Assembly: GCF_024323335.1 (NCBI RefSeq)
Contig: NC_066580.1
Coordinates: 262,278,332 to 262,342,331 of the forward strand
Reading direction: 5' to 3'
Origin: Lathyrus oleraceus
Lineage: Eukaryota; Streptophyta; Magnoliopsida; Fabales; Fabaceae
Length of the DNA: 64,000 nt
A program made the translations under genes and the position numbers. Positions 11,690 through 24,400 of the stretch are shown one piece after another (the stretch's first letter is position 1; the number at the start of each line of letters is the position of its first letter). The notes under the pieces are model-generated. The model was not told the origin of the DNA. It worked only from the letters and a program-made list of their open reading frames with translations, and ran no database searches.

Positions 11690-14600
11690 TTAGGCAAATG
11701 TTTTCTTGACTGCATCTGAATTCACAGGACGAGTGAAATCCTCCCCATCCATTGTTGTAAGCATCAAAGCTCCACCTGAAAAGGCTCTCTTAACAACATA
11801 TGGACCCTCATAATTTGGAGTCCACTTGCCCCTGGAATCGGGTGCGAAAGACAAGACTTTCTTGAGCACGAGGTCACCTTCTCGGAACACCCGAGGCTTG
11901 ACCTTCTTATCGAATGATTTCTTCATCCTCTGCTGATACAACTGACCACGGCACATGGCAGTCAATCGCTTCTCTTCAATCAAATTCAACTGGTCATAAC
12001 GACTCTGAATCCATTCAGCATCAGTCAACTTGGCTTCCATCAAGACTCTCATTGATGGGATCTCCACCTCTACTGGGAGAACAACCTCCATGCCATAAAC
12101 AAGAGAGAAAGGGGTTGCCCCTGTTGAAGTGCGGACAGATGTACGATATCCATGCAAAGCAAATGGCAGCATCTCATGCCAATCTTTGTACGTAACTGTC
12201 ATCTTCTGGATAATCTTCTTGATATTCTTATTAGCAGCTTCAACAACCCCATTCATCTTAGGTCTGTAGGAAGAAGAATTATGGTGTGCAATCTTGAATT
12301 CAGCGCACAACTCATCCATCATCTTATTATTGAGATTAGATCCATTATCAGTAATGATCTTATCTGGCACACCATAACGGCAAATCAGCTGATTCTTGAT
12401 AAACTTCACGACCACCTGTCTGGTCACATTCGCGTACGAAGCGGCTTCAACCCATTTGGTGAAGTAATCAATTGCTACGAGAATAAATCTGTGTCCATTG
12501 GACGCCTTCGATTCAATCATGCCAATCATGTCAATTCCCCACATAGAGAAAGGCCATGGTGATGAAATCACATTCAGAAGTGTCGGAGGAATATGAATCT
12601 TATCCGCATAAATCTGACACTTGTGGCATTTCTTCACATATTTGCAGCAGTCAAACTCCATTGTCAGCCAATAGTAGCCTGCTCTCAACATCTTTCTAGC
12701 CATGGCATGTCCATTGGAATGAGTACCAAATGAACCCTCATGGACCTCAGTCATTAACGGGTCTGCTTCGTGTCTATCCACGCATCTGAGCAACACCATA
12801 TCAAAATTTCTCTTGTAAAGCACATCGCCATTGAGGTAGAAACTGCCTGACAATCTCCTCAAAGTTTTCCTATCTTTCACAGATGCCCCAGGCGGGTAGA
12901 CCTGGTTCTGGAGGAAATTCTTAATATCAAAATACCAAGGCTTTTCATCATTCACTTCTTCAACTGCAAATACGTGAGCTGGTCTATCCAAGCGCATCAA
13001 GGTGATATTGGGAACTTCATTCCAATACTTGACTACAATCATCGAAGCAAGCGTAGCAAGAGCATCTGCCATCCGATTATCCTCTCGAGGGATATGATGA
13101 AAGTCAACTTCTGTAAAGAACGTTGAAATCCTTCTCGCATAATCTCTAATTGGAATGAGACCAGGCTGATTCGTCTCCCATTCACCCTTGATCTGATTAA
13201 CAACTAGGGCCGAATCACCATACACGTCAAGATGCTTGATCCTCAAATCAATACATTCTTCCAATCCCATAATACAGGCTTCGTACTCAGCCATATTATT
13301 TGTGCATTTGAAAGTTAGCCTTACTGTAAACGGAATATGCGTACCATGGGGAGTGATGATTACTGCCCCAATTCCATTTCCATACTGATTCACAGCGCCA
13401 TCAAACACCATCGTCCATCTGGAACCAGGTTCCGGACCTTCATCCAGTGTAGGCTCATCACAATCTTTCATTTTCAAATACAGAATCTCCTCATCTGGGA
13501 AGTCGTACTGAACAGACTGATGATCTTCAATCGGCTGGTGCGCTAAATGGTCAGCCAAGATACTACCTTTGATAGCTTTCTGAGCTCGATACTCGATATC
13601 ATACTCAGACAACAACATCTGCCAACGGGCAATCCTCCCGGTTAAAGCAGGCTTCTCGAAGATGTACTTGATTGGATCCATTCTGGATATCAACCAAGTT
13701 GTATGATTTATCATGTACTGGCGCAAATGCTTAGCAGCCCAAGCCAAAGCGCAACACGTCCTCTCAAGCATAGAGTATCGAGACTCACAATCAATAAACT
13801 TCTTACTGAGGTAGTAGATAGCAGATTCTTTCTTCCCTGATTCATCTTGTTGACCGAGTACACAACCCATCGAGTCTTCAAGAACAGTCAAATACATAAT
13901 CAGAGGTCTTCCTTCTACAGGCGGAGACAAGATCGGAGGTTCAGACAGATACTCTTTGATACTGTCGAAAGCTTTCTGGAAATCCTCGGTCCAATCATGA
14001 GACTGATCTTTCCGAAGGAGCTTGAATATCGGCGCACATGTGGCAGTCATGTGGGATATAAATCTGGAAATGCAGTTCAAGCGACCAAGAAAACCTCGGA
14101 CTTGCTTCTCAGTTTTGGGTGCAGGCATCTCTTGTATTGCTTTGACCTTTGCAGGATCAACTTCAATACCTCTCTCGCTAACAACAAAACCCAACAACTT
14201 GCCGGAACGGACTCCAAATGTACATTTGTTCGGATTCAGACGAAGCCTAAACTTCCTCAGACGCTGAAAAAGCTTCAACAAATGCTCAACATGTTCAACT
14301 TCCGTTCGGGACTTAGCAATCATATCATCAACATAGACCTCTATCTCCTTGTGCATCATATCATGAAACAAGGTAGTCATAGCTCGTTGATACGTGGCTC
14401 CGGCGTTCTTCAAACCGAAGGGCATCACTCGATAACAGAATGTTCCCCAAGGTGTGATGAATGTTGTCTTCTCCATATCCTCGGGTGCCATCTTGATTTG
14501 ATTATATCCGGAAAATCCGTCCATAAACGAAAAGACTTTGAATTTAGCTGTATTGTCTACCAACATATCAATGTGTGGTAGAGGAAAATCATCTTTAGGA

Positions 14601-15152
14601 CTAGCCTTATTCAAATCTCTGTAATCAACACACATACGGACTTTTCCGTCCTTCTTAGGCACAGGCACAATGTTGGCCACCCATTGAGGATATGTAGAAG
14701 TCACCAGAAACCCCGCATCAATTTGCTTCTGAACTTCCTCTTTGATCTTCACTGCCATATCTGGATGAGTTCTTCTGAGCTTCTGCTTCACAGGCACGCA
14801 CTCAGGCTTCAAAGGCAGGAAATGTTGCACAATATCTGTATCTAGACCCGACATGTCTTCATACGACCAAGCGAAGATATCGGAATATTCTCGTAGCAAA
14901 CTGATCAACCCCTTCTTGACAGACTCTTCAAGAAGTGCCCCAATCTTCACCATACGAACACAATCCTCAGATCCCAAGTTGACTGTTTCCAGATCTTCAA
15001 GGTGCGGCTGAATGATTTTCTTCTCGTGCTCAAGGAGACGGGTAATCTCATCAGGAATCCCTTCAACATCATCTTCCTCTGCCTCAAATACAGGGAATTC
15101 AAAATTGGGAGATGGCGTTGGATCATTATGTTCAATGGGTTTTAGAATCAAC
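11690..15152 (-). CDS. pol: Ogre pol: RT, RNase H, second RNase H, integrase (exon after the intron)
   Basis: An open frame of 1153 codons. RT spans about residues 140-300 with the FMDGFSGYNQIKM block and the catalytic YVDD at 273-276. A Ty3-type RNase H lies near 395-490 ('IYYLSKKF'). A second RNase H lies near 585-710 with 'FDGAVN', 'MAEYEAC', 'GDSALV' and 'NRMADALA' carrying its acidic residues, as in Tat/Ogre elements. Integrase follows with an H-H-C-C zinc site ('CHKCQIY'), 'GIDMIG', 'TDNGSN' and an intact 'MNGVVEAANK' Glu. There is no internal stop. The first codon is completed across the intron, so the TTG at 15151-15149 is not a start. Expected product: a polyprotein cleaved by the upstream protease. 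Confidence 0.93.
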
Positions 15153-15420
15153 CTGCATAATGATTTTGGTTAATAAAAAAACTTCAGAATTTAAACAAGC
15201 AAATCATTATGCAGATGAAAAGATTGCTTTTATTCTTGTTTTTTATGGTTTTTTGTGATCACTGACTTCATGCAAAAAGCAAAAAGTGAAAACAAATGGA
15301 AAAACAAATGTTTAACAATGCATTAATTGAATGAAATATCATTGTATTAAATGCTGCCAACAATGTCATCACTTCTCCTTTTGGCATGGGAGAAGGGTTT
15401 TGAACAAAGTGAACCATTAC
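15153..15420 (-). other. Probable spliceosomal intron joining gag-pro to pol
   Basis: On the minus strand, donor A|GTAATGG at 15420-15419 overlaps the gag-pro stop (TAA 15419-15417). Acceptor ATTATGCAG|GTTG ends at 15153 after a T-rich stretch. Removing the 268 nt joins ...TCA GA to G TTG ATT and continues straight into pol in frame. Ogre elements are known to carry an intron at this point, partially spliced to set the Gag/Pol ratio; this copy retains both sites. Confidence 0.85.
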
Positions 15421-18400
15421 TCTGATCTATGAATGACTGTAGGAACATCTACAGCGACCCAATTGTGGCAGACACCACCAGGTATGATGAAGTTGCTCAA
15501 ATCCTCTGCATCCTCTTCCAAGATAGCAGCAGCTTCTTCAGTCTGATCAGCATGGATGAAACCTCCATTCTTGAACAAACCTTGCTCGTTGAATGCCCCA
15601 GAAGAATAGCCAATGCCAGCCCGGGATTTGTTGTCTTCAAGCTCAATCATCTTCCCTAAACCAGCAACTGCACCACATTCAATGGCCAGTTTCGCATCAC
15701 GATAGGAAGCAAATGAAGGAGACTTCTTCTCAATTGGCTCAGCAATAGATAAAGCTTGGAAAGGCGTTCCAACTTCATCCTCAGCATCAATATATGAGAA
15801 AGAAGACAAGTGGCTAACCAGGAGAGCCTTTTCTCCCCCTACCACAACCAATTTCTTATTCTTGACAAATTTCAGCTTCTGGTGTAGGGTGGATGTCACG
15901 GCGCCAGCCTCGTGAATCCATGGTCTACCAAGGAGCCAACTATAAGATGGGTGGATATCCATAACCTGGAAGGTAACTTGGAAATCACTTGGTCCAATCT
16001 TGATTGGGAGATCAACTTCCCCAATCACGGTCTTACGCGACCCATCAAAAGCCTTCACAACAACACCACTCTGCCTCATAGGAGGCCCCTGATATGACAG
16101 TCTCGAAAGAGTGGTCTTTGGCAATACATTCAGAGATGATCCAGTGTCCACCAACACGTTGGACATGGCATCGGTCTTGCAGTTCATAGAAATATGTAGA
16201 GCCATGTTGTGGTCTCTTCCCTCCTCAGGGAGATCAGCGTCACAGAAACTCAAAGTGTTGCAAGCAGTAATGTTTGCAACTATGCTGTCGAACTGTTCTA
16301 TTGTGACATCGTGATCAACATAAGCCAGGTCCAAAACTTTCTGTAGAGCCTCCCTATGGGGTTCTGAATTCAGAAGCAAAAATAGCACGGAGATCTTGGA
16401 CGGCGTTTGCAGAAGCTGGTCTACAACATTGTACTCACTCTTCTTGATGAGCCTCAGCATCTCATCACATTCTTCATTCACAACGCCACTCGGGACAACA
16501 GAAGAAACAGGAGTCTTTTGTACAAAGGAGGGTTTGGCAACAGCAAGTGCCGGATTCTGAACATTCACAGCAGTCCCAGCCGGACTCTCAGCAGAATCAG
16601 AAACAACATGATGCTTAGGGGGTGCAGAAAACACACGACCACTACGGGTCAACCCTCTCACGTCAGCAATATTAACAACGGAAGTTGAAGGCAACGACAC
16701 TTCCTTCCCATCTTCCACAACAACGGGATTGTAACGAAAGGGAATAGCTTTCTCAGAGGAATAGGGCACAGGGCATGCAGGCTTGATTATCAGTGAAGGA
16801 GAGACCTTCGGCTTGCTACCATCATAACGGATGACAACAGGCTCAGGCAATTTGAACACAGGAGAAATAACATTCACTTCTGGTTCATCTTCATCAACAT
16901 TTCGATTCTGCAGAATCTCTATGGTTCCTTCATCCAACAGCTCTTGAAGCTCTCTTCGCACTTGGCGACAACCCAATCTATTAACAGAGCAGATACGGAA
17001 TTTGTCATGGTCATGCTCCATGTGACTGTATTGACACAGCAAACGATGCAACTCGACCAATGACTGTCGAATATGACTCACATATTTGACTTTATACTTC
17101 CCAGGGCACCCCTGGACCATGTTCACTGATTTCCCATGCTCGGGCAATGGGTTCTTCATAACATTCGGGCCTGAGTCCTCAAAGCCCAGAATACCGCATC
17201 GCATAAGGTCTTGAACCTTGGTCTTCAATGGAAAGCAGTTTTCAATGTTGTGTCCCGGAGCACCGGACTGATACACATAGTGTTGATCTGGCTTATACCA
17301 CCACTGCGGGTTCGCAGGCACAGCTGGAGGATCCCTGGGAGTAACCAGCTTCCTCTCCAACAAGGAAGGATATAATTCAGCATATGACATAGGAATGGGA
17401 TCGAAGCTGATCTTCTTCCTATCATAATTCAGATTGGCTTGGTTGCTGGTACTGCCACGAGGCTGGTAAGCCTGTTGCTGTGGACGGTGCTGCTGTTGAT
17501 ACTGAGGTTGTTGCTGATGTTGATGCTGATTAGACTGCTGATACTGAGCGCTATCTCTGAAAACAGGTGCTATATGAGCCACCTGGTGCTGATTGCACAC
17601 AGGCTTCCTCTTAACAGAGGGTCTTCTTGGTTTAGCATGGGATTGCACAGCATGTGCCTCCCCATCTTTCTTCTTAAACGCCCCATACCGTTTAGAAGAG
17701 CTCTCATCTTTTGACAATCGTCCTTCACGGACTCCTTCCTCCAGACGCATCCCCATGTTCACCATCTCGGTGAAATCAGAGGGAGCACTCGCAACCATCC
17801 GCTCATAATAGAATGAACTAAGAGTCTTCAAAAAGATCTTAGTCATCTCCTTCTCTTCCAGCGGAGGAGTGATCTGAGCTGCTAATTCTCGCCACCTCTG
17901 GGCGTACTCCTTGAATGTCTCTTTATCCTTCTGGGACATGGCCCTGAGTTGATCACGGTCAGGCGCTATATCAACATTATACTTGTACTGCTTGACGAAG
18001 GCTTCGCCAAGATCGTTGAAGGATCGGATGTTTGTGCTATCAAGGCTCATATACCAGCGAAGAGCCGCACCGGACAAACTATCCTGGAAGTAATGAATCA
18101 AAAGCTGATCATTATCTGTTTGCGTAGACATTTTCCTGGCGTACATAACCAGGTGAGCGAGAGGGTAGGTGTTCCCCTTATACTTTTCAAAGTCAGGCAC
18201 TTTGAACTTGATTGGAATCTTTACACTGGGAACAAGGCAAAGTTCGGCAGCAGACTTGCCAAATAGATCTTTCCCTCGGAGGGTCTTCAACTCCTTTCGC
18301 AGCTCGAGGAATTGGTCATTCATTGCTTCCATCTTCTCATTGACATCTGGGCCCTCAGACGGCTCAGAATGATAGATGGTGTCGTCTACCCTAGGAATGG

Positions 18401-18748
18401 TATGCACGACAGGAGGAGCAGCAGCAAGGACCGGGCTAGATGCCGGCATAGAAGCAAAGGTAGGAGCTGGAATATCTGGCATGAAACCAGGAGGCATACC
18501 CCACGGAAACCCAGCTGGCATGTCATTAGGCATGAAATGAGCACTGGCACAATCGGAGCAACGACTTCAGATATAACCGTCCTCTGGGGAGGAGTTGCAG
18601 GAGGCGGAGAAGGTTGATTCTGAGCAACCAGAAATTGCTCCATCAGAGCACTCAAACGGGCAACTTCTTCCTTCAGCTCTCTGCTCTCTTGTTCAAGTTG
18701 ATCCATCACTCTTGCAGAATTGGCTCTGGTATAGTACCGGTGAGTCAT
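15417..18748 (-). CDS. gag-pro: Ogre gag-protease, one frameshift near the N-terminus
   Basis: The likely start is ATG at 18748 (MTHRYYTRANSARVMDQLEQ) followed by a coiled-coil-like Glu/Leu stretch. The frame shifts near 18540-18553 and then stays open for 1038 codons (18533-15417). The gag core includes 'IPIKFKVPDFEKYKGNT' and 'YFQDSLSGAALRWYMSLD'. A Gln/His/Pro-rich linker follows. A weak knuckle-like stretch ('SGAPGHNIENC') lacks a clear first Cys pair. The aspartic protease has DTGSS with Asp at about residue 796 of the long frame and 'SWLLGRPWIH'. Unspliced RNA would stop at 15417; spliced RNA reads on into pol. Confidence 0.85.
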
Positions 18749-19257
18749 CTTGTCTTCAAAATAAATGAAGAGCACAGAGTTAGGCCACAGACAAGAAGAC
18801 CAGAACAACCTGCTTATGCAAAATGATGCATGCGATGATTGTGCGTATGCTTTATTTTTATTTCCAAGGAACTTTTAGGGTTCTGTTTGCAATTTTTTGA
18901 ATTTTTAAGCAGTTAATAGCATATGGAAAATGTCTCATCAAATATATTTGGAACAAAGAAGTACATCATTATCAACTATTACAAGGGAAAAGGAAAATAA
19001 ACATCCTATGGATCCCTAGAAGCTCGGGATGCTGGAAGACGAGATACACAAAGCTTCTTGATCTCTCTCTCATAGGCAGTTTACATGTCCGCTTTCTCCT
19101 TTGCAAGTCGATCATACTTCCTCTTCCAGAACTTGGAAGACTGAGGAAGCCGAGAAGTCCAAGAATCATTCGGATCATCGATCACCTGATGCTCGAGAAA
19201 CTCAATCAGAGCGTCCTTCTCCTTGATTTGCTGAAGTAATTCTTCTCTTTCACGGAT
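18749..19257 (-). other. ORF1 tail and ORF1-gag spacer of the younger Ogre
   Basis: After the TAG at 19260-19258 the ORF1 frame continues with coiled-coil-like sequence ('REREELLQQIKEKDALIEFL') to a TAA at 19083-19081 and on to about 19010. This suggests the true ORF1 once extended here, as it does in the older copy. The remaining 260 bp to the gag ATG show nothing recognisable. Confidence 0.55.
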
Positions 19258-20454
19258 CTAGGCACGTGAAAGGTCTTCTTCTCTCAACTCCTCTACGCCT
19301 TGGTTAGGGAGGGTTGAAGGCCCAGCCACATCCAACGGTGTAGGTCTCAGATGATCATACGGCATAAGGTACTCAGAAGCTCTCTGTCTGACCCAAGAGG
19401 TATATGGCTCCAAAGCAATGCAATTCTTCGGACCCAATTCGTTCCTTCCCTTCTTATGGATATTGCGCCAAGCGCGGACAAATCTGGCTTTCAGGCCTTG
19501 GGGATCTTTACCCTCCTGAAAAAATACACCTTCTAACAGAATGTTATGAGGTTTATCCTTTAGGGGGAACCCAAGCTGACGACGTGCTAAGATAGGATTG
19601 TAGCTGATCCCACCACATGTACCAAGAAGAGGCACATTAGGGAATTCACCACAATAATCAATGATCTGAACAGTATCATACACGCGATCATACCAAGAGA
19701 TATCATCATTAGTGAGAGACATGAGTCTCGTGGACCACCGTAGACATCCCTTGTTCTCCTTGAAAGCGACCATCTGCGGTAAGTGAGAAATAAACCACTT
19801 ATACAACAGAGGCAAACAGCACACGATAACTCCTCCACCCTTTGCATTCCTCAGATGCAAAGAGACATAGGCATCACCCAACAGAGTCGGAACGAGATTA
19901 AGAACAAAGAAGATCCTAATGGCGTTCACATCCACAAATTTGTCGATGTTGGGGAACAATACCAAACCATAGATGAGCAGCACAAATAAAGCCTCAAAGG
20001 CATCCTCACTCATGGCCTTCCCATAAACGGTAGCTTGAGCGATGAGGAAATCAGAAGGAAGACCCTGATTTCCACCTTTGGTAGTCATATGAGCTTTAAT
20101 CAAAGATTCATCTATGTGCAACAAGTCTGCAATCTCTCGAGCAGTCGGAATACTCTCTAAGCCACTGAACGGCACCTGATCCAGAACGGGAATACCCACA
20201 AGATGAGCATACTCCTCCAAAGTAGGCAACAGCTGGAAGTCCGGAAAAGAGAAGCAGTGATACAGAGGATCATAAAACTGAGCCAGAGTACTCATCAGTC
20301 CCTCATCAACCTGAGTAGTCAACAGAGGCAGAAGCTTCCCATAACGAGCTTTGAAACCCAAAGGATCTAATACATAAGATGTCAAATTCCTTAACTCTTT
20401 CACATCGGGCTGTCTAAAGTTGTACTTCTTTGTATGCCTTTTTGGTCTTTCCAT
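19258..20454 (-). CDS. Ogre ORF1 protein (DUF7745-like), prematurely terminated
   Basis: The best start is ATG at 20454 (MERPKRHTKKYNFRQPDVKE), not the upstream in-frame ATG at 20556, because basic Ogre ORF1 starts look like this. It gives 398 codons to a TAG at 19260-19258. The body contains 'LTSYVLDPLGF', 'YDPLYHCFSFPDFQL.PTLEE', 'LVLFPN', 'VPTLLGDAY', 'PLLYKWFISHLPQ' and 'GGISYNPILARRQLGFP'. This resembles the legume DUF7745 family and is distantly plant-mobile-domain-like. The role in the element is unknown. Two in-frame stops separate it from a coiled-coil tail, so the copy probably makes a truncated protein unless stops are read through. Confidence 0.8.
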   Translation of the reverse strand: MERPKRHTKKYNFRQPDVKELRNLTSYVLDPLGFKARYGKLLPLLTTQVDEGLMSTLAQFYDPLYHCFSFPDFQLLPTLEEYAHLVGIPVLDQVPFSGLESIPTAREIADLLHIDESLIKAHMTTKGGNQGLPSDFLIAQATVYGKAMSEDAFEALFVLLIYGLVLFPNIDKFVDVNAIRIFFVLNLVPTLLGDAYVSLHLRNAKGGGVIVCCLPLLYKWFISHLPQMVAFKENKGCLRWSTRLMSLTNDDISWYDRVYDTVQIIDYCGEFPNVPLLGTCGGISYNPILARRQLGFPLKDKPHNILLEGVFFQEGKDPQGLKARFVRAWRNIHKKGRNELGPKNCIALEPYTSWVRQRASEYLMPYDHLRPTPLDVAGPSTLPNQGVEELREEDLSRA

Positions 20455-21450
20455 GTCTGAAAATTTTGCAAATAAACCCTTTAAGTTCCTTGAAAATTTT
20501 CTCAATTTTCTGATGACATGAATGCAGATGAATGCATGAATGCATGAATGCAACAATCACACTCAAGGATCAAGCAAGTCACACCAGACAAAGGTCATGG
20601 GAAAGCTCATTGTATCCCTAATATCAATCATCCATCTTGGAGGATTATGGTTTTCACCTTATCGACACCCAAGTTCCATTGATATTAACGGTACATGAAC
20701 CGGCTCAAACATCCTTAATATCAACCATCCGTTTTGGTGGATTAAGATTTACACCTTATCAACACCCAGGTTCCATTGATATTAAGGTTGTCTGAACGAC
20801 TCAACCATGAATCACAAGTTTGCTGAGAGTCACGAGCATGGAGTCCTGGTTAAGAACCACCCAAGGGAGTGTACTAGGGTTTAAACCTGCCGAGCATGTT
20901 CTACCAGAGGTTCCCATAATCATCGTCCCATCTTTCGGATATTATCGGAGGAACGGATACTCGTATTCCAAAAATATTCTCAAGAGAGACTCTTATGAGT
21001 GTAGTATCGCGTAACAATCACATCAGATCTGACATCTGAACGACCTCCGCACTACGTCCTAAAAATAGGCCAAGATGGGCTTGGTAAACTAAGGTCCTTG
21101 GCTTCTAAGGCACATGATTGAAAGAATAATGCCTAACCACAAATAACTTGTGTGACATTATTAATCCAACATGACCTCCACCAAGTGAATGGACTCGCAA
21201 GTCAACTGGCTAAGGAATACTCCACACCAGTCAACAAGACTATGCCATTCTCCTATCCTAAAGTGCACTCGAGTTCGGGTATAGAACTCATCTCACAGAG
21301 ATCACCAAAGCAAACAGCAATTGTATATCAAGCAATTCAAACATTACAATCAATACAGTTATCCCAAATTGTACAAAAATATGTCATATAACAAATTAAC
21401 AATATCATACAACAAGGGTGAAAAGTAGGCAATACCACCAAGGATTTTTT
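20455..21450 (-). other. 5' leader of the younger Ogre
   Basis: Untranslated DNA between the PBS and ORF1. It contains a diverged tandem duplication of about 84 bp around 20615-20800; both halves include 'CACCTTATCNACACCCA' and 'TTCCATTGATATTAA'. No gene is visible. Packaging or dimerisation signals would be expected here but I cannot assign one. Confidence 0.6.
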
Positions 21451-21467
21451 CCCCAGCAGAGTCGCCA
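21451..21467 (-). other. Primer binding site of the younger Ogre
   Basis: On the minus strand, 6 nt (GAAAAG) after the 5' LTR end comes TGGCGACTCTGCTGGGG. It begins TGG, as expected for pairing with a tRNA 3' CCA. Ogre elements are reported to use an Arg tRNA; I cannot confirm the exact tRNA without a database. Confidence 0.85.
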
Positions 21468-21473
21468 CTTTTC

Positions 21474-24400
21474 TGTAGCGGTGTATTCGTCACTTTATGA
21501 TTTATTGATTAAATCAAAAGCAAAGCATACAAAGAATCGAGTCGCCACCGCACTTTTATTTATCCGAAGGAATGGCTAAAAAAGCGAACAAAAGCCTAAG
21601 AAGTTTTACACATAGAAAACTAATGAAAAGATCAGAGAACTGGGTAAGGGGTAAATTACGCAATGGGAAGGTGTTAGGCACCCAAAACGTCCTAGGTACT
21701 CCTAGGGAGCCCTTTTCACAACCTGTTGAATAAAATGTTATTTGTTTATGAAATATTTATTGTGCAAACATGGATTGAAGAGATGAGAAAAGAATATACA
21801 AATTATTATTTTTGTGTTTGAACGGATGAACCTGTTGCCTACGTACCTTCCATGAAAGGTAAGGATCAAAACGCCGTAGTTCGGCTAAAAGATTTCCAAA
21901 ATATGAGTGGGTTCATTTTAAACAAAAGCCCTAAGGTCTTTCGTTATCCACGGGAGAAAACTCAACCTTATACAAACAACGAGTCCACCACGTGAGAAAA
22001 GCTTCAACTTGCTAGTGAGGGGTTAACCCTATAATAAGCAAGGAAGTCTTACAATTCAATCACTAAGGACAAAAAGTGAGATTAACATCAACCAACTAGG
22101 ATAAATCAAACCTATGGCTAATGTATGAAAACTTATCAGGAATGGACAGAGCCACAAAACAATTGAATGAGTTGGGTTAACCAATTAGAATTTATTCACA
22201 AAAGATGGTCAAAGTATGATTAGAATTTAATTCAAAAGAAGTATTAAGAAAATGAAGTTTGAAAAGCCAAAGGCATAATGCCTAGGTTTCTAATTTGAAA
22301 AGAAATGAGAATGTTTGCACAATAGTTTTCAAATTTGGGTTAACATGCAAAGATGGAAGTTTAAAGAAACAAAAGGATGGAGGGTGAGGGAGTGTAACAC
22401 TTCTCAGATGTTCACCTCTTGAAATCATATGGAAGATGATTCAAGTGATTCCTTTGGAATAGGCAATGAGCAATAGCAAATAAACAAAACAAATGGATAC
22501 CGGATGCCAATTGCTGGACTTACACCAATCTCACAAACAAAGGTGGATACCGGATACCAATCAATGGATTTACACCAATCTCCTAAAACAAACAGGGATA
22601 TCAGATGCCAAAAAATGGACTTATACCAATCTCCTAAAGCAAAACATGGATACCGGATACCAATCAATGGATTTACACCAATCTCCTAAAACAAAACAAA
22701 TGATACCAGATGCCAATCAATGGGCTTATACTAGTCTCACAAACAAACATGGATACCGGATACCAATCAATGGATTTACACCAATCTCCTAAAACAAAAC
22801 AAATGATACCAGATGCCAATCAATGGACTTATACTAGTCTCACACCATATCATTGGAACAACTGCCAAGTAATGGACTTATGCTTGTCTCCTCCATGGAC
22901 AAAGCAAAAAATGCTATAAAGCAAGGTTTATGAAATGATATACAAATGATGATGATAAATGCACGAAGGCAAACTCAAGCAGATATGCACAGATGAACCA
23001 AGTAAGCAATCAATCAAAGTCAATTAGCACACACTATATACAAGCAATTAGGCTCAAACAAGGTTAGACTTTACAGTCAATTGGAATGGGGTACATTGTG
23101 CTCTTAACCTTAACATTGAGAGTTAAGGTGAAGCAGATGAAATGAAGATGAGGGGTGTGCCTCATAGCTTCTATCCCTGGCCTGGGAGAGCTTTAAATAT
23201 TAGAAGGTGTGGGAGTTCAGAAAGTTGGAACTCTTCTCCACAAGGATTAGACTCTATAGATCTTGGGTTAAGATCCACAATGCATCAACATGTTATGTGA
23301 GCAAAGGGATGACACACTGAATAGCAGGAGATGGACTACACATCTCTTCTATCTGCCAATTGCCTTATCAAAGGACTTTTCCTGCTTGGCACAAAGATAA
23401 ACAAACACAAGCATTGCCTCTTAAGGAGGACTTCAGACAGGTGCCTGACCACATAACAGGCCAGGTCTTCCAGACTACATGAAGAAGAGAGATTATACCC
23501 AATTGGTTAAGCAACCAAGCAAAAGCAAGTTCAAAGTGAACTTAAGCAACTTATGTACCTGTGGAAACATCAAACAAATCAGTACAACTATACAGACAAA
23601 CAACCAGCAGTTAATATCAACAGTCAAAACCAATAAGCAAAGGCATAAGCCACAAGTCCAACTCAAATGAGTTAACAACCCTACAAAACACACAATGTTA
23701 GTAGACAAAGGTAGACATCAAATTCTCAAATGATGGAGCATGAATTAATCAGAATTTATATTAATTAATTTGAAAATGGCCTTGGTGCGCTGCTTATACG
23801 CTGCGTTTCACTAATTATCTCGCCTGGCCAATCAGCGCTCAGCATGGAGCGCTCCATGCACCAATGGAATTCAAACCCTAAAACACCTAAGGCAACGGAA
23901 ACTCATGGCAATGGAAATCGAAAACCGTGGCCAAAACTGGATCATCTTCTTCAGCAAAACGCGATGAACAGTGAACCAACAAGAACAACATGAACATTTT
24001 TTCCAGTTTTTGAAAACAATCATATCAACATGAAGTACACACATCATAGATCATGAATCAATCATTAGTTAGGCATGGATTATCCATAATCGAAGGGATC
24101 GAGCAAATCAAGAATTCAACATCAAAATTCAAATCATCGAAACTAAGTGAATAATGCACGGTTTTAAGTGGTTCAAAGCTCAACATGCTCACACAAACAA
24201 GATCTACAAGTTTAGCATAATGAAATTGAGAAAAGAGAGACGCGATTTTATGACCTCTTGGAGAGCAGCTTTCGAATTCACGTGTTCCAAGCCTTGCAGT
24301 GCTTAGATCTTCCTCTAGCAAGCTTGTGGAGTTGATTGGAAGAGGTCTTGAGGTTCAATTGCTCGTGATTCAACCAGAAATGAATTTCACCATTGTTGAG

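Noticed and set aside
13847..14581. 244-codon plus-strand frame inside pol
   Set aside because: It lies antisense to the conserved RT and RNase H motifs of the younger Ogre and has no domain of its own.
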